A model generated the notes under the pieces. The model had not been told where the DNA came from, did not search any database, and worked only from the letters and a program-made list of their open reading frames with translations. The position numbers and the translations under genes were made by a program. DNA of 41,101 nt from Betaproteobacteria bacterium (GTDB lineage Bacteria > Pseudomonadota > Gammaproteobacteria > Burkholderiales > SG8-41), in the NCBI GenBank assembly GCA_025363575.1, contig JANYDM010000188.1, positions 1 to 41,101 on the forward strand. The letters run 5' to 3'. Shown here piece after piece: positions 15,020-24,978 of this stretch (the first letter of the stretch is position 1; every line of letters starts with the position of its first letter).

Positions 15020-15565
15020 ATGAGTGAAGACGCTACCAGCACGCCGTTTTGGAAGTACAGCCCGCCGGCAGTGGCCCTGCACTGGCTCCTCGCACTGTTA
15101 ATCGCGGGCCTGTTCGGTTTGGGCTGGTACATGATGCAGATCGAACGACAGCCGGGCGCCGACTGGTACTTCAACCTGCACCGGTCGCTTGGCCTCACCG
15201 TGGCTGGCCTGGTCGTAATGCGCATCGTATGGCGCTGGTCGCATTCGCCCGAAGCATTGCCCGCCGGCGTTCCGGCGTGGGAGAAAACGCTGTCGCTTGC
15301 GGCGCACTGGTTGCTATATGCATGCATGGTCGTGATGCCGCTGACAGGCTATCTCGGTTCTGCCTACAACAAGAGCGGCGTGGCATTCTTCGGCGTTCCG
15401 CTGCCAGTGTGGGCCGCACCCAGCCGCGATTTGTCGAAACTTTTTTTCACCATCCACGAGGCTCTGGTGTGGGTGTTCGTTGCGGTCATCGTGCTGCACG
15501 CGCTAGCGGGTCTTAAGCACCTGGTCGTTGACAAAGACACAGTGTTCCATCGCATGTGGTTCTAG
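15020..15565 (+). CDS. cytochrome b561 (CybB-type)
   Basis: A 181-residue inner-membrane dihaem cytochrome b with four helices. Histidines at 21 (ALHWLLALL), 54 (NLHRSLGLT), 96 (AAHWLLYAC), 146 (TIHEALVW) and 160 (VLHALAGL) match the spacing of CybB-type cytochromes; E. coli CybB is a superoxide:ubiquinone oxidoreductase. ATG at 15020 is chosen over the in-frame ATG at 15002 because GGAGA at 15008-15012 is 7 bases upstream of it. It stands alone between the ParB-like and phosphoesterase genes. Its redox partner is unknown. Confidence 0.93.
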   Translation: MSEDATSTPFWKYSPPAVALHWLLALLIAGLFGLGWYMMQIERQPGADWYFNLHRSLGLTVAGLVVMRIVWRWSHSPEALPAGVPAWEKTLSLAAHWLLYACMVVMPLTGYLGSAYNKSGVAFFGVPLPVWAAPSRDLSKLFFTIHEALVWVFVAVIVLHALAGLKHLVVDKDTVFHRMWF

Positions 15566-15648
15566 CCTTGCTACTTGTTTTGCGCGCGGCGGCCCCCACC
15601 TAAACCTTCCCGTTTCCATCGACGCCCTCCCGGCGTCTGGCCGCCCCT

Positions 15649-16797
15649 ATGTTCGGACTGCTCCGCCAATACGCACCCATCGCATTGCTGCATTTCTACG
15701 TGGCGGTGCGCCTGCTGCCCGATCTTCTCTCGGCCGGGGCGATTGCACCCGCGCTGCTGGCGGCCTGGCTGCTGGCATCAACGGTGCTGATTCCGTTTTC
15801 GTTCCAGACGCGGCGTCCTCGCGGCAAGCGGCTCGCGCAGGCGCTCGCGTGGGCCGGCCTGATCGCAATGGGCATGTTCTCTTCGCTGTTCGTGCTCACG
15901 CTGCTGCGCGACATTGCTCTCGCACTGGGTTTCACGCTGAGCCGCTTTTTTATAGTCGAAGGCCCACTGCAGCAGTTCAGGCACTGGAGTGCGCTCGCAG
16001 TACCCTGCCTGGCGACGGCATTCACGATCATCGGCTTTTTCAACGCGCGGCGCCGCGCGGCCGTGCGCTCGGTCACGGTGCCGATAACCGGACTGCCGGC
16101 TGCGCTGAACGGTTTCACGATCGCGCAAATCAGCGACATCCACATCGGCCCGACCATCAGGGGGCGCCATTTGAGCGCAATCGTCGATGCAGTTAACGCG
16201 CTCAACGCCGACATGATTGCTGTCACCGGCGATCTCGTCGATGGCTCTGTTGCCCAGTTGTCGCCGCACACAGCCAGCCTCGCGCGGCTGTCGGCGCCGC
16301 ACGGCGCGTTCTTCGTCACCGGAAATCATGAGTATTATTCGGGCGCGCATGCGTGGATCGCTGAGATCCGCCGGCTCGGTCTGCGCGTGCTTCTAAACGA
16401 GCACATCGTGCTGCGACATCAAGGCACTGCTGTGGTCGTCGCCGGCGTCACGGACTATAACGCGGGCCATTTTGATCCGGCGCAGCGCAGCGATCCCGTG
16501 GCGGCCATCGCCGGCGCGCCCGCTGATGCGGGAGTCAAAGTCCTGCTCGCGCACCAGCCGCGCTCCGCGTTTGCCGCGCAAAACGCGGGCTATGACCTGC
16601 AACTGTCGGGGCATACGCACGGCGGCCAGTTCCTGCCGTGGAATTTTTTCGTACGCTTTCAGCAGCCGTTCACCGCGGGACTGCACCGTCTGGGCAGGCT
16701 GTGGGTGTATGTCAGCCGCGGCACCGGCTATTGGGGTCCGCCGAAACGTCTGGGCGCGCCGTCCGAAATTACGCGCTTGACGCTGGTGCCGGCTTAG
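15649..16797 (+). CDS. membrane-anchored metallophosphoesterase (YkuE-like)
   Basis: A 382-residue protein. The first 135 residues hold about four hydrophobic segments; the rest is a calcineurin-like phosphoesterase: Asp163-x-His165 (ISDIHIGP), GDLVDG around Asp195, GNHEYY with Asn226/His227, LLAHQP and SGHTHGGQ. All dimetal ligands are visible, so it should be active. The catalytic domain probably faces the cytoplasm or periplasm beside the membrane. YkuE-type relatives act on phospholipid head groups or UDP-sugar lipids, but many are uncharacterised. It converges on the outer-membrane protein gene with an 10-base gap. Confidence 0.92.
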   Translation: MFGLLRQYAPIALLHFYVAVRLLPDLLSAGAIAPALLAAWLLASTVLIPFSFQTRRPRGKRLAQALAWAGLIAMGMFSSLFVLTLLRDIALALGFTLSRFFIVEGPLQQFRHWSALAVPCLATAFTIIGFFNARRRAAVRSVTVPITGLPAALNGFTIAQISDIHIGPTIRGRHLSAIVDAVNALNADMIAVTGDLVDGSVAQLSPHTASLARLSAPHGAFFVTGNHEYYSGAHAWIAEIRRLGLRVLLNEHIVLRHQGTAVVVAGVTDYNAGHFDPAQRSDPVAAIAGAPADAGVKVLLAHQPRSAFAAQNAGYDLQLSGHTHGGQFLPWNFFVRFQQPFTAGLHRLGRLWVYVSRGTGYWGPPKRLGAPSEITRLTLVPA

Positions 16798-16807
16798 CTT
16801 TCTCCAC

Positions 16808-17581
16808 TCAAAACCGCCAGCCGACGGCGACCCGCGTCATGTGATTGTTGGAGAAATTCACGTACGGATCGGCGGCGACGCGCGCAAAGTAACTGCCGTA
16901 ATCGACTGTCAGCGTGACGCCGGTACCGTGCACCGGATCGCTCGCCGGATCGGCCCGCCCCTCCTTGTAGAACACGTCGACCGTCACGCGCGTCTTATCG
17001 TTGAGCTTGATGCGCGCAACCGCATGCGACACGCGCTGGCCGGTGCCGAGGCGGTCGTCCCTGATTTGAAACACGCTTAGCGTAGTGTTCGGCAGCGCGC
17101 GCGTGCCGGCGCCGACAAGCACCATGTCGTTGGGATCGAAGTTCAGGTTGAAATAATCGCGCAGGTTGGTGCGGCCGGCGCCGGCCAGCGCAAAATAGCG
17201 ATCGCCGATTTCCGCCGTCAGGCTGCCGCCGAGAAAGCCGCGCGTCGCATACTGCAGCGATGGCGTCACCCGGCCGAACGGCAGCTCAAGCGTGTTTTCG
17301 TAACCGAGACGCAGTTGCTGGAATTCGCCGGAGCGCTGATAGAAACCGATCCATGCCGTCTGCGCGCCGAGGTTGCCGCGCAGGTTGAGATCGTACGCTG
17401 GCGTGACGTTCGTCGTGCGGTAGTAAGTCGGCGTGAATTTATAGGTAATTGACTCTTGCGGCGCGACCGGCGGCTCGCTTCCCGCCAGCGTCTCGGCGCG
17501 GCCGTCGATTGCGCAGACGGGCGCGGTGCATGCCAGCAGTGCGGCAGCGGCAAGTCCGTGCATCCATCGGAATACGCGCAT
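16808..17581 (-). CDS. predicted outer-membrane beta-barrel protein of unknown family
   Basis: About 257 residues with a signal peptide (MRVFRWMHGLAAAALLACTA, cleavage near VCA-IDG). The mature part is a run of alternating hydrophobic/polar strands, e.g. YRTTNVTPAYDLNLRGNL, TAWIGFYQRSG, RLGYENTLEL, RVTVDVFYKEG and GVTLTVDYGSYFARVA, and ends VGWRF with the C-terminal phenylalanine used as the outer-membrane assembly signal. ATG at 17581 is chosen because it begins the signal peptide; ATG at 17605 is in frame. It could be a 12-strand barrel. No family recognised. It lies 55 bases downstream of lhr on the same strand and may be co-transcribed. Confidence 0.75.
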   Translation of the reverse strand: MRVFRWMHGLAAAALLACTAPVCAIDGRAETLAGSEPPVAPQESITYKFTPTYYRTTNVTPAYDLNLRGNLGAQTAWIGFYQRSGEFQQLRLGYENTLELPFGRVTPSLQYATRGFLGGSLTAEIGDRYFALAGAGRTNLRDYFNLNFDPNDMVLVGAGTRALPNTTLSVFQIRDDRLGTGQRVSHAVARIKLNDKTRVTVDVFYKEGRADPASDPVHGTGVTLTVDYGSYFARVAADPYVNFSNNHMTRVAVGWRF

Positions 17582-17636
17582 GCAGTGAAGCCGGGCCGTG
17601 AACATGCGCCGAGGTTGCGCCGCCGCGGCGCACGCG

Positions 17637-20600
17637 TCAATGCGTTTTCGGAACGCCGTCTTCCCGCGCCGCGACGCGGCTGCGCATCAGGCGCTCGCGC
17701 GGCGTTTCGGTGCGCAGCCATGGCCGCGGGTTCTGCGTGACGGAGCGGCGCGACAGCAACGCATGCAGGCTTTCGTCCGCGAGTTCCGACGCCCCGAGGC
17801 GGCGCACTGCGCCGCCTTCGAGCGCGGCGATGGCAACGCCGTCGCGGAACAGGATGCGGTTGCGCGCTATTGCGGGGACACGCGCGTCGGGCGTCAGGAT
17901 GCCGACGAGATTGAGCGGGTCAGCGCCGCTCAAAGCGACGAGTGCGCCGCTCTTCTCTGTCTTGCGCACTGAGCGCAGGCGCCCCACCGCATCGGCCGCC
18001 GCGAACTGCTCGCCGCCGAAGCCGGCGACGAAACGGCCGCCGCGGATCTCTCCGCGCGCCTCGAGCCGGCGATACACCATCACGAGTTCGCGCCATGGCG
18101 GCAGCCCCGATTCGCGCGCGAGCAATGAGCGAAACACCACGCCGTAGCGTGCGAGCAGCGCGCGCGCGATCGGCTCCACGCGCTCGTCAGGCTCGATGCT
18201 GTCGCCCCCCAGCAACGCCCAGCGTCCCGCCGTATCGACGCCATACATCGAAGCGCGGCGCCCGCTGCGGCCCGACAGGTTCTTGCGCTTTTCGGGCGGC
18301 GTCAGCAGCGCGCGCAATCCGCTGAAGCTGTCGGCCGTCACAAGCCCGGCGCCCGCGAGCTCGCCGAGCGCGCGCTCGACCAGCGTCGGCAGCAGCCGCG
18401 TCGCGGCGACCATCTCGTGGAAAAACGATGCGCCGCGCGCGCGCAGGACTTCGAGCACCGCGCACGCTTCGGAAGTCAGCATGCTGGTATCGGCCTGTGC
18501 CGCCGTGCGCCACAGACCCGCATGTTCGCGCAGCATCAGCGCGATGGGCGAGCTGCGCAGCGGCGCCTTGCCGGCGCTTTCCATCGGTGTCAGGCGTCCC
18601 CATGCAACGCGGCCCGACAAACACAACGTATCGATGTGCCCGGTGTCGTAATCGCGCACGCGCGCCGGCAGCACGTGGTTTTCCCATGCGCTGGCCGCGA
18701 CTTCATAGCCGTCGAGCTGCTCGATGACGGCGGCCAGGCCGTCGACGCCGGCCACCTGCTGGTCGGCGGCGGCATGCTGCCAGTGCAGCAGAAAGCGCAT
18801 GAAATCCGCCGCGGTCGCCGGCTCGATTTCGGCGCGCAGGCGGTTCAGCGTGTAGCGATGGATGCGCGCGAGCAGCCGGCGGTCGCACCACTCGAGCGGC
18901 GGCGCGGCGCCAGCCGCAGCATTGAAATAGCCGCGCAGCACGCGGCCTTCGGTCTCGAGCGCGAGCAGCGCGCCGTCGATGGCCGCGGTATCCGCCATGT
19001 TCAAATCGCCGGCAAGCAGCCCTGCCGTCACCGGGCCCAGCACGTCCATGCGGCTGCGCGTGAGTTCGCGCATTGCGTCCTCAGTCGTCCAGGGTCTGCG
19101 CAGACGCTCGGGGATCACGGGCTGCGTTTTCTGCGCGACAACCGCATTGAATTCGTCGAAGCGCTCGACCGCGATCCAGAATCCGTCCGCATCGAAAGCG
19201 CGCCCGGCGGCGACCAGTTGGCCGAACAGCGCAGGCCACGCGGCCTCGTCCGCAGTGAGCTCGTCGCGGCGGATAAAGCCGGTGAGCTGCAGCGCGTCGT
19301 GCAATTCGTCGGTTGTTTCAGCCGAGGGCCACGCTTCTTCGCGCACGCGTTCGATGGCCGCCGGGTCGAGCGCACCGAGATCGTCGGCATTGCGCGGCTC
19401 GCTCGCGCGCCGCGTGTAAACCGCGCGCGTGCGGCGCTCTTCGAGCGGCGCGTCGTCGAGGAACGTATACACGGCCGAATTCAGCAATTCATGGCAGAAC
19501 ACCGACGGCTCCGGCGTGTCCCTGGCGAGACAGGTCACTTCACCGTCGTAGATGCGCTTGAGCGCCGCGATGAGCTGCGGCAGATCCATCGCCTCTTCGA
19601 GCGCATCGCGCATCGCCTGGTCGACCAGCGGATGGCAAGGGATTTCGCGCGCGCCCTGGATATTCTCGAAGCAGGCCTTGGCATCGGGGAACACGCCGGC
19701 GAGCAGGTCTTCGGCGATCATGCGCTGGATCTGCGCGGGCATGCGCGTGCCGTTGCGCATGCGCGGCACGGCGAGCGCCAGCGTGGTCGTCCAGCGCCAG
19801 CGCGTTTCGAAGATTGGCGAATCGAGCACTGCCTGCACCAGCGTCTCCTTGACGGTGTTCGGATGCAGATAGCGGAACACTTCGAGCAGCGGAAACGAAT
19901 GCGATGGGCCGAGCGACAGGATGATGCCCTCCTCGGTCGCCGCTGCCTGCAGCTCGAAATTGAAGCTCTGGCAAAACTTCTTGCGCAGCGCGAGCCCCCA
20001 TGCGCGGTTCACGCGGCTGCCGAACGGCGCGTGAAGCACGAGCTGCATGCCGCCCGATTCGTCGAAAAACCGCTCGAACATCAGCGTGTCTTTCGACGGC
20101 ACGACGCCGAGTGCGCGCTTGCCTTCGGCGAGATAAGCCGCGATCTGCTCCGCGGCGGAACGCGCCAGCGCGTAATCCCCCATCAGCCATGCGATCGCCG
20201 CGTCGAGCTCGCTTTCGACACGCGGCACATCCGGCGCGGGCAGCCTGGCGTCCGCGCCCGCGCGCAGCCGCGATACTGCCGTGCTCATTTCGTCGCTGCG
20301 CGCCGGCGCTTCGCCGAGCCAGAACGGCATCGTCGGCGGCTGCCCCTTGGCGTCGGCCACGCGCACGACGCCGCTGCCGATGCGCAGGATGCGCCACGAC
20401 GTGTTGCCGAGCTGAAAAATATCGCCCGGCAGCGATTCGATCGCAAAATCTTCATTGAGCGTGCCGACATAGGTTCCCTCGGGCTCGAGCACCACGCGGT
20501 AATCGAAGACTTCGGGTATCGCGCCGCCGGACATGATCGCCGTCATGCGCGAGCCGGCGCGGCTGCGTATCTTGCGGTTGACCGCGTCGTGATGGATGAG

Positions 20601-22022
20601 CGCGCCGCGCTGGCCGCGCTTGGTCGTGAAGCCGCCGGCGAGCATCTTCACGACGGCGTCGAACTCATCGCGGGCGAGATCGCGATAGGGATAGGCGTTT
20701 CGCGTAAACGCATACAGTGCGTCCTCGTCCCACTCCTCCGCGCCGGCTTCGGCCACGATCTGCTGTGCAAGCACGTCCACCGGGTTGTCGGGCACGTGTA
20801 TACGGTCGAGCTCGCCGTCCGCGACCGCGCGCACCATGGCCGCGCATTCGATGAGATCGTCGCGCGTCAGCGGGAATACGCGTCCCTTGGGCGTGCCGCT
20901 GACCGTGTGGCCGGATCGCCCAACGCGCTGCAGCAGCGTCGCGATGCGATTGGGCGACGAAATCTGGCACACGAGGTCGACATGCCCGATGTCGATGCCG
21001 AGCTCGAGCGAAGCGGTTGCGACCAGCACTTTCAACCCGCCTTCGCGCAGGCGCTCTTCGGCGGCGAGCCGGGCCTCCTTCGCGAGGCTGCCGTGGTGCG
21101 CGGCAACGTGCTCATCGCCGAGCAGCTCGCTCAATTTATGCGCCATGCGTTCCGCCAGTCGCCGCGTGTTCACCATGATCAGCGTAGTGCGGTGCTCGGC
21201 GATGAGCGCGACGAGACGGTTGTAGATCTCCTGCCACACCTCGGCCGACATCACTGCCTCGAGCTGCGAGCCCGGGACTTCGACCGCCAGATCGATTTTG
21301 CGCTTGTGTCCGCGGTCGACAATGACGCAATCGCCGGGCGTCTGCATGCCGACGAGGAAGCGCGCGACTTCCTCGATCGGATTTTGCGTCGCCGACAGGC
21401 CGATGCGCTGCAGGCGGCGCCCGCAAACATGGTCGAGCCGCTCGAGCGACAGCGCGAGATGGGCGCCGCGGCGCGACTCGAGCAGCGCGTGAATCTCGTC
21501 GACAATGACGATCTGCGCGGTGCGCAGCATTTCGCGCGAGCGCTCGGCCGTCAGCAGCAAGTACAGCGATTCCGGCGTAGTGACGAGGATGTGCGGCGGC
21601 GTTTTCAGCATGGCCGCGCGCTCTTTTTGCGGCGTATCGCCGCTGCGCACCGCGGCGGTCACGCGCACCGGCGGGTAGCCGGCGTCTTCGGCGATGCGGC
21701 GGATCTCGCGGCGCGGTTCGGCGAGGTTTTTGTGGATATCGGCCGACAGCGCTTTCAGCGGCGACACGTAGATCACGCGCACTTCGTCGGGCAGGCCGCC
21801 GCGCTCGAGACCTTCGCGCAGCAGTTGATCGATGGCGGTCAGAAATGCGGCAAGCGTCTTGCCGGAACCCGTCGGCGCCGCGATCAGCGTGTGCGCGCCG
21901 CCTCGTATCGCGCGCCAGCCTTCGGCCTGCGCCGGTGTCGGCGGCAGTACCGTGCCGTCGGGCGCGGCAAAGCGCGCGTCCCACCACGCGCGCAATACGG
22001 GATGAAAATCTGGAGGAAGCAT
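17637..22022 (-). CDS. lhr: Lhr-family superfamily 2 helicase (long form)
   Basis: A 1461-residue DEAD/DEAH helicase, close to the length of E. coli Lhr (about 1540). Visible motifs are Walker A A49-PTGSGKT56, TTPESLYLLL (motif Ic area), DEIH at 175-178 (motif II), SATQNP (motif III), ASLELGIDIGHVDLV and QRVGRSGH (motifs V and VI). The long C-terminal half carries the Lhr winged-helix and Lhr-CTD region. Lhr proteins are ATP-dependent 3'-5' DNA/RNA helicases linked to repair; the bacterial CTD is an unusual HTH_42-like fold. It is not next to a ligase or nuclease here. The frame is intact throughout. Confidence 0.95.
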   Translation of the reverse strand: MLPPDFHPVLRAWWDARFAAPDGTVLPPTPAQAEGWRAIRGGAHTLIAAPTGSGKTLAAFLTAIDQLLREGLERGGLPDEVRVIYVSPLKALSADIHKNLAEPRREIRRIAEDAGYPPVRVTAAVRSGDTPQKERAAMLKTPPHILVTTPESLYLLLTAERSREMLRTAQIVIVDEIHALLESRRGAHLALSLERLDHVCGRRLQRIGLSATQNPIEEVARFLVGMQTPGDCVIVDRGHKRKIDLAVEVPGSQLEAVMSAEVWQEIYNRLVALIAEHRTTLIMVNTRRLAERMAHKLSELLGDEHVAAHHGSLAKEARLAAEERLREGGLKVLVATASLELGIDIGHVDLVCQISSPNRIATLLQRVGRSGHTVSGTPKGRVFPLTRDDLIECAAMVRAVADGELDRIHVPDNPVDVLAQQIVAEAGAEEWDEDALYAFTRNAYPYRDLARDEFDAVVKMLAGGFTTKRGQRGALIHHDAVNRKIRSRAGSRMTAIMSGGAIPEVFDYRVVLEPEGTYVGTLNEDFAIESLPGDIFQLGNTSWRILRIGSGVVRVADAKGQPPTMPFWLGEAPARSDEMSTAVSRLRAGADARLPAPDVPRVESELDAAIAWLMGDYALARSAAEQIAAYLAEGKRALGVVPSKDTLMFERFFDESGGMQLVLHAPFGSRVNRAWGLALRKKFCQSFNFELQAAATEEGIILSLGPSHSFPLLEVFRYLHPNTVKETLVQAVLDSPIFETRWRWTTTLALAVPRMRNGTRMPAQIQRMIAEDLLAGVFPDAKACFENIQGAREIPCHPLVDQAMRDALEEAMDLPQLIAALKRIYDGEVTCLARDTPEPSVFCHELLNSAVYTFLDDAPLEERRTRAVYTRRASEPRNADDLGALDPAAIERVREEAWPSAETTDELHDALQLTGFIRRDELTADEAAWPALFGQLVAAGRAFDADGFWIAVERFDEFNAVVAQKTQPVIPERLRRPWTTEDAMRELTRSRMDVLGPVTAGLLAGDLNMADTAAIDGALLALETEGRVLRGYFNAAAGAAPPLEWCDRRLLARIHRYTLNRLRAEIEPATAADFMRFLLHWQHAAADQQVAGVDGLAAVIEQLDGYEVAASAWENHVLPARVRDYDTGHIDTLCLSGRVAWGRLTPMESAGKAPLRSSPIALMLREHAGLWRTAAQADTSMLTSEACAVLEVLRARGASFFHEMVAATRLLPTLVERALGELAGAGLVTADSFSGLRALLTPPEKRKNLSGRSGRRASMYGVDTAGRWALLGGDSIEPDERVEPIARALLARYGVVFRSLLARESGLPPWRELVMVYRRLEARGEIRGGRFVAGFGGEQFAAADAVGRLRSVRKTEKSGALVALSGADPLNLVGILTPDARVPAIARNRILFRDGVAIAALEGGAVRRLGASELADESLHALLSRRSVTQNPRPWLRTETPRERLMRSRVAAREDGVPKTH

Positions 22023-22154
22023 AATGGTATGCGGTTATTTTCCTCCGAATAGACCCGCAATCAAAGCGCTTCGTTCCGCGGCGCAGTGTGCGCGCGACGA
22101 AAGCGGCCGCCAAAAAAGACTACACTGCGCTGGCTTACGGAGGGAGAAGCTGCA

Positions 22155-23129
22155 ATGGCATTGGTGACGGCACGAATTTCAGTTGCGTTCTGCGCGGCGC
22201 TGGCAGTGACAGCCGCCTGCGCCGGCGGCTATCCGGAGAAGCCGGTCCGCATCCTGACGCCGTTCTCCGCGGGCAGCGTGACCGACATCCTCGCGCGCCC
22301 GCTCGCCGCGAAGCTGAGCGAGGCCTGGGGCGAGCCCGTCGTGGTCGACAATCGCACCGGAGCAGGCGGCGCCATCGCCGCCGAGATCGTCGCCAAGGCG
22401 ACTCCTGACGGTTATACATTGCTCGTCGGCGCCACCGGCCCCACGGTTGTCAATCCGCTGCTTGTCAAAAGCCTCGCGTATGACACCCGGCGCGCGTTCA
22501 CTCCGGTCACGCTCGTCGCCACCAACTATCTGCTGCTGACGGTGCCGCCATCGCTGCCCGCCAAATCTGTGCGCGAGTTGATCGAATTCGCGCGCGCGAA
22601 ACCGGGGCAGTTGCGCTTTGGTTCCCCTGGCATCGGCAGCTCGCCGCATCTCGCCGGCGAACTGCTGAAAGCGATGGCAGGGATCGACATGGTTCACGTC
22701 GCGTACAAAGGCAGCCCGCAATACACCGTTGACCTGCTGGCGGGACGGATCGACCTCGTGTTTGCCGCAGCCGGCGCGCTGCTGCCCCACGTCAAATCGG
22801 GCCGCCTGCGCCTGCTCGCAGTCGGCAGCGCGAACCGCGATCCCGCGATGCCCGACATCCCGACCGTCAATGAAGCGGGCGTGCCCGGCTTCGATGTGAC
22901 CGGCTGGTACGGGCTGCTGACCACGGCCGGCACGCCGGCACCGGTCATCAGGAAACTTTTCACCGAGCTTGCGCGCATCCTGGCCGCGCCCGACGTGAAA
23001 ACGCTTTATGCGAACGCCGGCCTCAACCCGGCCGTCAGCGCCAGCCCGGCCGAATTCGCCGCCTATATAGAAAGCGAGCGCGGGAAGTGGGCGAAGGTCA
23101 TCCAGGCGGCGAACATCCAGATCGAATGA
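22155..23129 (+). CDS. Bug/TctC-family periplasmic substrate-binding protein
   Basis: A 324-residue Bug receptor. A signal peptide ends at ACA-GGYP; then EKPVRILTPFSAGSVTDILAR, DNRTGAGGAIAAEIVAKAT, PDGYTLLVG, AYDTRRAFTPVTLV, SLPAKSVRELIEFARAKPG, HVAYKGSPQYTVDLLAGRIDL and DIPTVNEAGVPGF. The glycine-rich first loop reads SAGSVTD rather than PxGGGxD, a departure from the other seven Bug proteins that may alter the ligand site. ATG at 22155 is chosen because AGGGAGAAG lies 5 bases upstream. It stands alone, divergent from lhr. Confidence 0.92.
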   Translation: MALVTARISVAFCAALAVTAACAGGYPEKPVRILTPFSAGSVTDILARPLAAKLSEAWGEPVVVDNRTGAGGAIAAEIVAKATPDGYTLLVGATGPTVVNPLLVKSLAYDTRRAFTPVTLVATNYLLLTVPPSLPAKSVRELIEFARAKPGQLRFGSPGIGSSPHLAGELLKAMAGIDMVHVAYKGSPQYTVDLLAGRIDLVFAAAGALLPHVKSGRLRLLAVGSANRDPAMPDIPTVNEAGVPGFDVTGWYGLLTTAGTPAPVIRKLFTELARILAAPDVKTLYANAGLNPAVSASPAEFAAYIESERGKWAKVIQAANIQIE

Positions 23130-23224
23130 CGCGGGGATTGGACCTCACGATGGGCTAAAATAGCGACCCTCTGCCGTTTATCTGCGTTCTGCTCCCTTCC
23201 CGTCTCGCGCTCCGCCTCATTTCC

Positions 23225-24151
23225 ATGCCCGCCGTCATAGCCGTCACCGATATTTCGAAGACTTACGCGTCGGGTTTTCATGCGCTGAGGAACATCAATC
23301 TCGAGATCCGCCACGGCGAGATTTTCGCACTGCTGGGGCCGAACGGCGCGGGCAAAACGACCCTGATCAACATCATCTGCGGCATCGTCAACGCGAGCGC
23401 GGGCAAGGTGATGGTTGACGGTCATGACAACGTCGCCGGCTGGCGTGCTGCCCGCACACTGGTCGGGCTGGTGCCGCAGGAACTCACTACCGATGCATTC
23501 GAAACCGTATGGGCCACCGTTTCGTTCAGCCGCGGACTCTTCGGCCTCCCGGCGAAGCCGCAGCACATCGAGAAAGTGCTGCGCGAGCTGTCGCTGTGGG
23601 ACAAGCGCAATAACAGGATCATGACGCTGTCCGGCGGCATGAAGCGCCGCGTGCTGATCGCGAAAGCGCTGGCGCATGAGCCGCGCATCCTGTTTCTGGA
23701 CGAGCCGACCGCCGGCGTCGACGTCGAACTGCGGCGCGACATGTGGCAGCTGGTGCGCGTGCTGCGCGACACGGGCGTCACGATCATTTTGACGACGCAT
23801 TACATCGACGAGGCCGAAGAGATGGCCGACCGCATCGGCGTCATCAACAAGGGCGAAATCATCCTGGTCGAGGAAAAAGCCGAGCTCATGCGCAAGCTCG
23901 GCCGCAAGCAGTTGACGCTTCAGTTGCAGGACAAGCTCGCACAGGTCCCCGCCGCCCTCGCCGCCCATCAGCTGGAGCTCGCGGGCAAGGGCTGCGAGCT
24001 GATTTATACCTACGATGCGCAGAACGACCGCGCCGGCATCGCCGCGCTGCTGCAAGACCTCGCGGCTGCTGGCATTCGCTTCAAGGACCTGCAGACTTCG
24101 CAACGCTCGCTGGAAGATATCTTCGTGAGCCTGGTGGAAGACAAGGCATGA
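23225..24151 (+). CDS. ABC exporter ATP-binding protein (YadG/DrrA-like)
   Basis: A 308-residue ABC ATPase. Walker A is GPNGAGKTT, the Q-loop [10 protein letters not shown], signature LSGGMKRR, Walker [13 protein letters not shown] and the switch histidine TTH. The C-terminal 80 residues follow the DrrA/NodI pattern. ATG at 23225 follows a pyrimidine-rich leader, with a TAAAAT hexamer at 23155-23160 as a possible -10. It overlaps the permease gene by 4 bases (ATGA), so the two form one exporter. E. coli YadGH is the closest named type; the substrate is unknown. Confidence 0.94.
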   Translation: MPAVIAVTDISKTYASGFHALRNINLEIRHGEIFALLGPNGAGKTTLINIICGIVNASAGKVMVDGHDNVAGWRAARTLVGLVPQELTTDAFETVWATVSFSRGLFGLPAKPQHIEKVLRELSLWDKRNNRIMTLSGGMKRRVLIAKALAHEPRILFLDEPTAGVDVELRRDMWQLVRVLRDTGVTIILTTHYIDEAEEMADRIGVINKGEIILVEEKAELMRKLGRKQLTLQLQDKLAQVPAALAAHQLELAGKGCELIYTYDAQNDRAGIAALLQDLAAAGIRFKDLQTSQRSLEDIFVSLVEDKA

Positions 24152-24909
24152 ACCTGCACGCGATACACGCGATTTACGCGTTCGAAATGGCGCGCACGCG
24201 CCGCACGCTCATGCAGAGCATCATCTCGCCGGTGCTGTCGACGTCGCTTTACTTCGTCGTCTTCGGCGGCGCGATCGGCTCGCGCATCCCGGAGATCGGC
24301 GGTGTCAGCTATGGCGCGTTCATCGTGCCGGGACTCATCATGCTGTCGCTGCTCACGCAAAGCATCTCGAACGCTTCGTTCGGCATCTATTTCCCCAAGT
24401 TCACCGGGACGATTTTCGAGCTGCTGTCCGCGCCGATTTCAGGCTTCGAGCTCGTGCTGGGCTACGTCGGCGCCGCCGCCACGAAATCGATCGTATTGGG
24501 CCTCATCATCCTCGCGACTGCCGCGCTGTTCGTGCCGCTGCGCATCGAGCATCCGTTCGCCATGCTGCTGTTCCTGGTGCTGACATCGGTGACCTTCAGC
24601 CTGCTCGGTTTCATCATCGGCATCTGGGCCGACGGTTTCGAGAAGCTGCAGCTGGTGCCGCTGATCATCATCACGCCGCTGACTTTTCTCGGCGGCAGCT
24701 TCTATTCAATCGACATGCTGCCGCCGTTCTGGCAGACGGTGTCGCTGTTCAATCCCGTGGTCTACATGATCAGCGGCTTTCGCTGGAGTTTTTACGGCAT
24801 GGCCGACGTCGGCGTCGGGGTAAGCCTCATCATGGCCGGCGTATTCATGGCGACGGCGCTCGCCATCGTGACCTGGATATTCAAGACCGGTTACCGCCTG
24901 AAAAACTAG
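24148..24909 (+). CDS. ABC-2 type permease (YadH-like)
   Basis: A 253-residue inner-membrane permease with six hydrophobic segments, beginning [20 protein letters not shown]. The ABC-2 signature region is visible as [19 protein letters not shown] around residues 176-194, with [13 protein letters not shown] after it. The start ATG overlaps the ATPase stop, which fixes it. The ATPase and permease would assemble as a 2+2 exporter for a drug, lipid or polysaccharide-like substrate. A 19-base dyad follows the gene. Confidence 0.94.
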   Translation: MNLHAIHAIYAFEMARTRRTLMQSIISPVLSTSLYFVVFGGAIGSRIPEIGGVSYGAFIVPGLIMLSLLTQSISNASFGIYFPKFTGTIFELLSAPISGFELVLGYVGAAATKSIVLGLIILATAALFVPLRIEHPFAMLLFLVLTSVTFSLLGFIIGIWADGFEKLQLVPLIIITPLTFLGGSFYSIDMLPPFWQTVSLFNPVVYMISGFRWSFYGMADVGVGVSLIMAGVFMATALAIVTWIFKTGYRLKN

Positions 24910-24959
24910 GTCGCTGCCCGCGCTTCCGGCGCGTGAAATTTCGCTGTATCGAACGTGCG

Positions 24960-24978
24960 TGTCAGGATTTTCCTGACA
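24960..24978. promoter_or_regulatory. perfect 8-base inverted repeat TGTCAGGA-TTT-TCCTGACA
   Basis: Two 8-base arms pair perfectly around TTT. The dyad lies 50 bases after the permease stop and 22 bases upstream of TATAAC (25000-25005), a good -10 for the histidine kinase gene, so it overlaps that promoter's -35 zone. No T-run follows, which speaks against an intrinsic terminator and for an operator. No -35 hexamer at normal spacing was found. Confidence 0.5.

Noticed and set aside
18417..22052. A 3.6-kb open frame on the plus strand antisense to lhr
   Set aside because: It has an Arg/His/Ala-rich composition typical of the complementary strand of GC-rich coding DNA and mirrors intact lhr codon structure; no family features.
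23130..23224. Full sigma-70 promoter ahead of the ABC exporter
   Set aside because: TAAAAT at 23155 is a good -10, but TTGGAC lies only 12 bases upstream, too close; only the -10 was kept as a remark.
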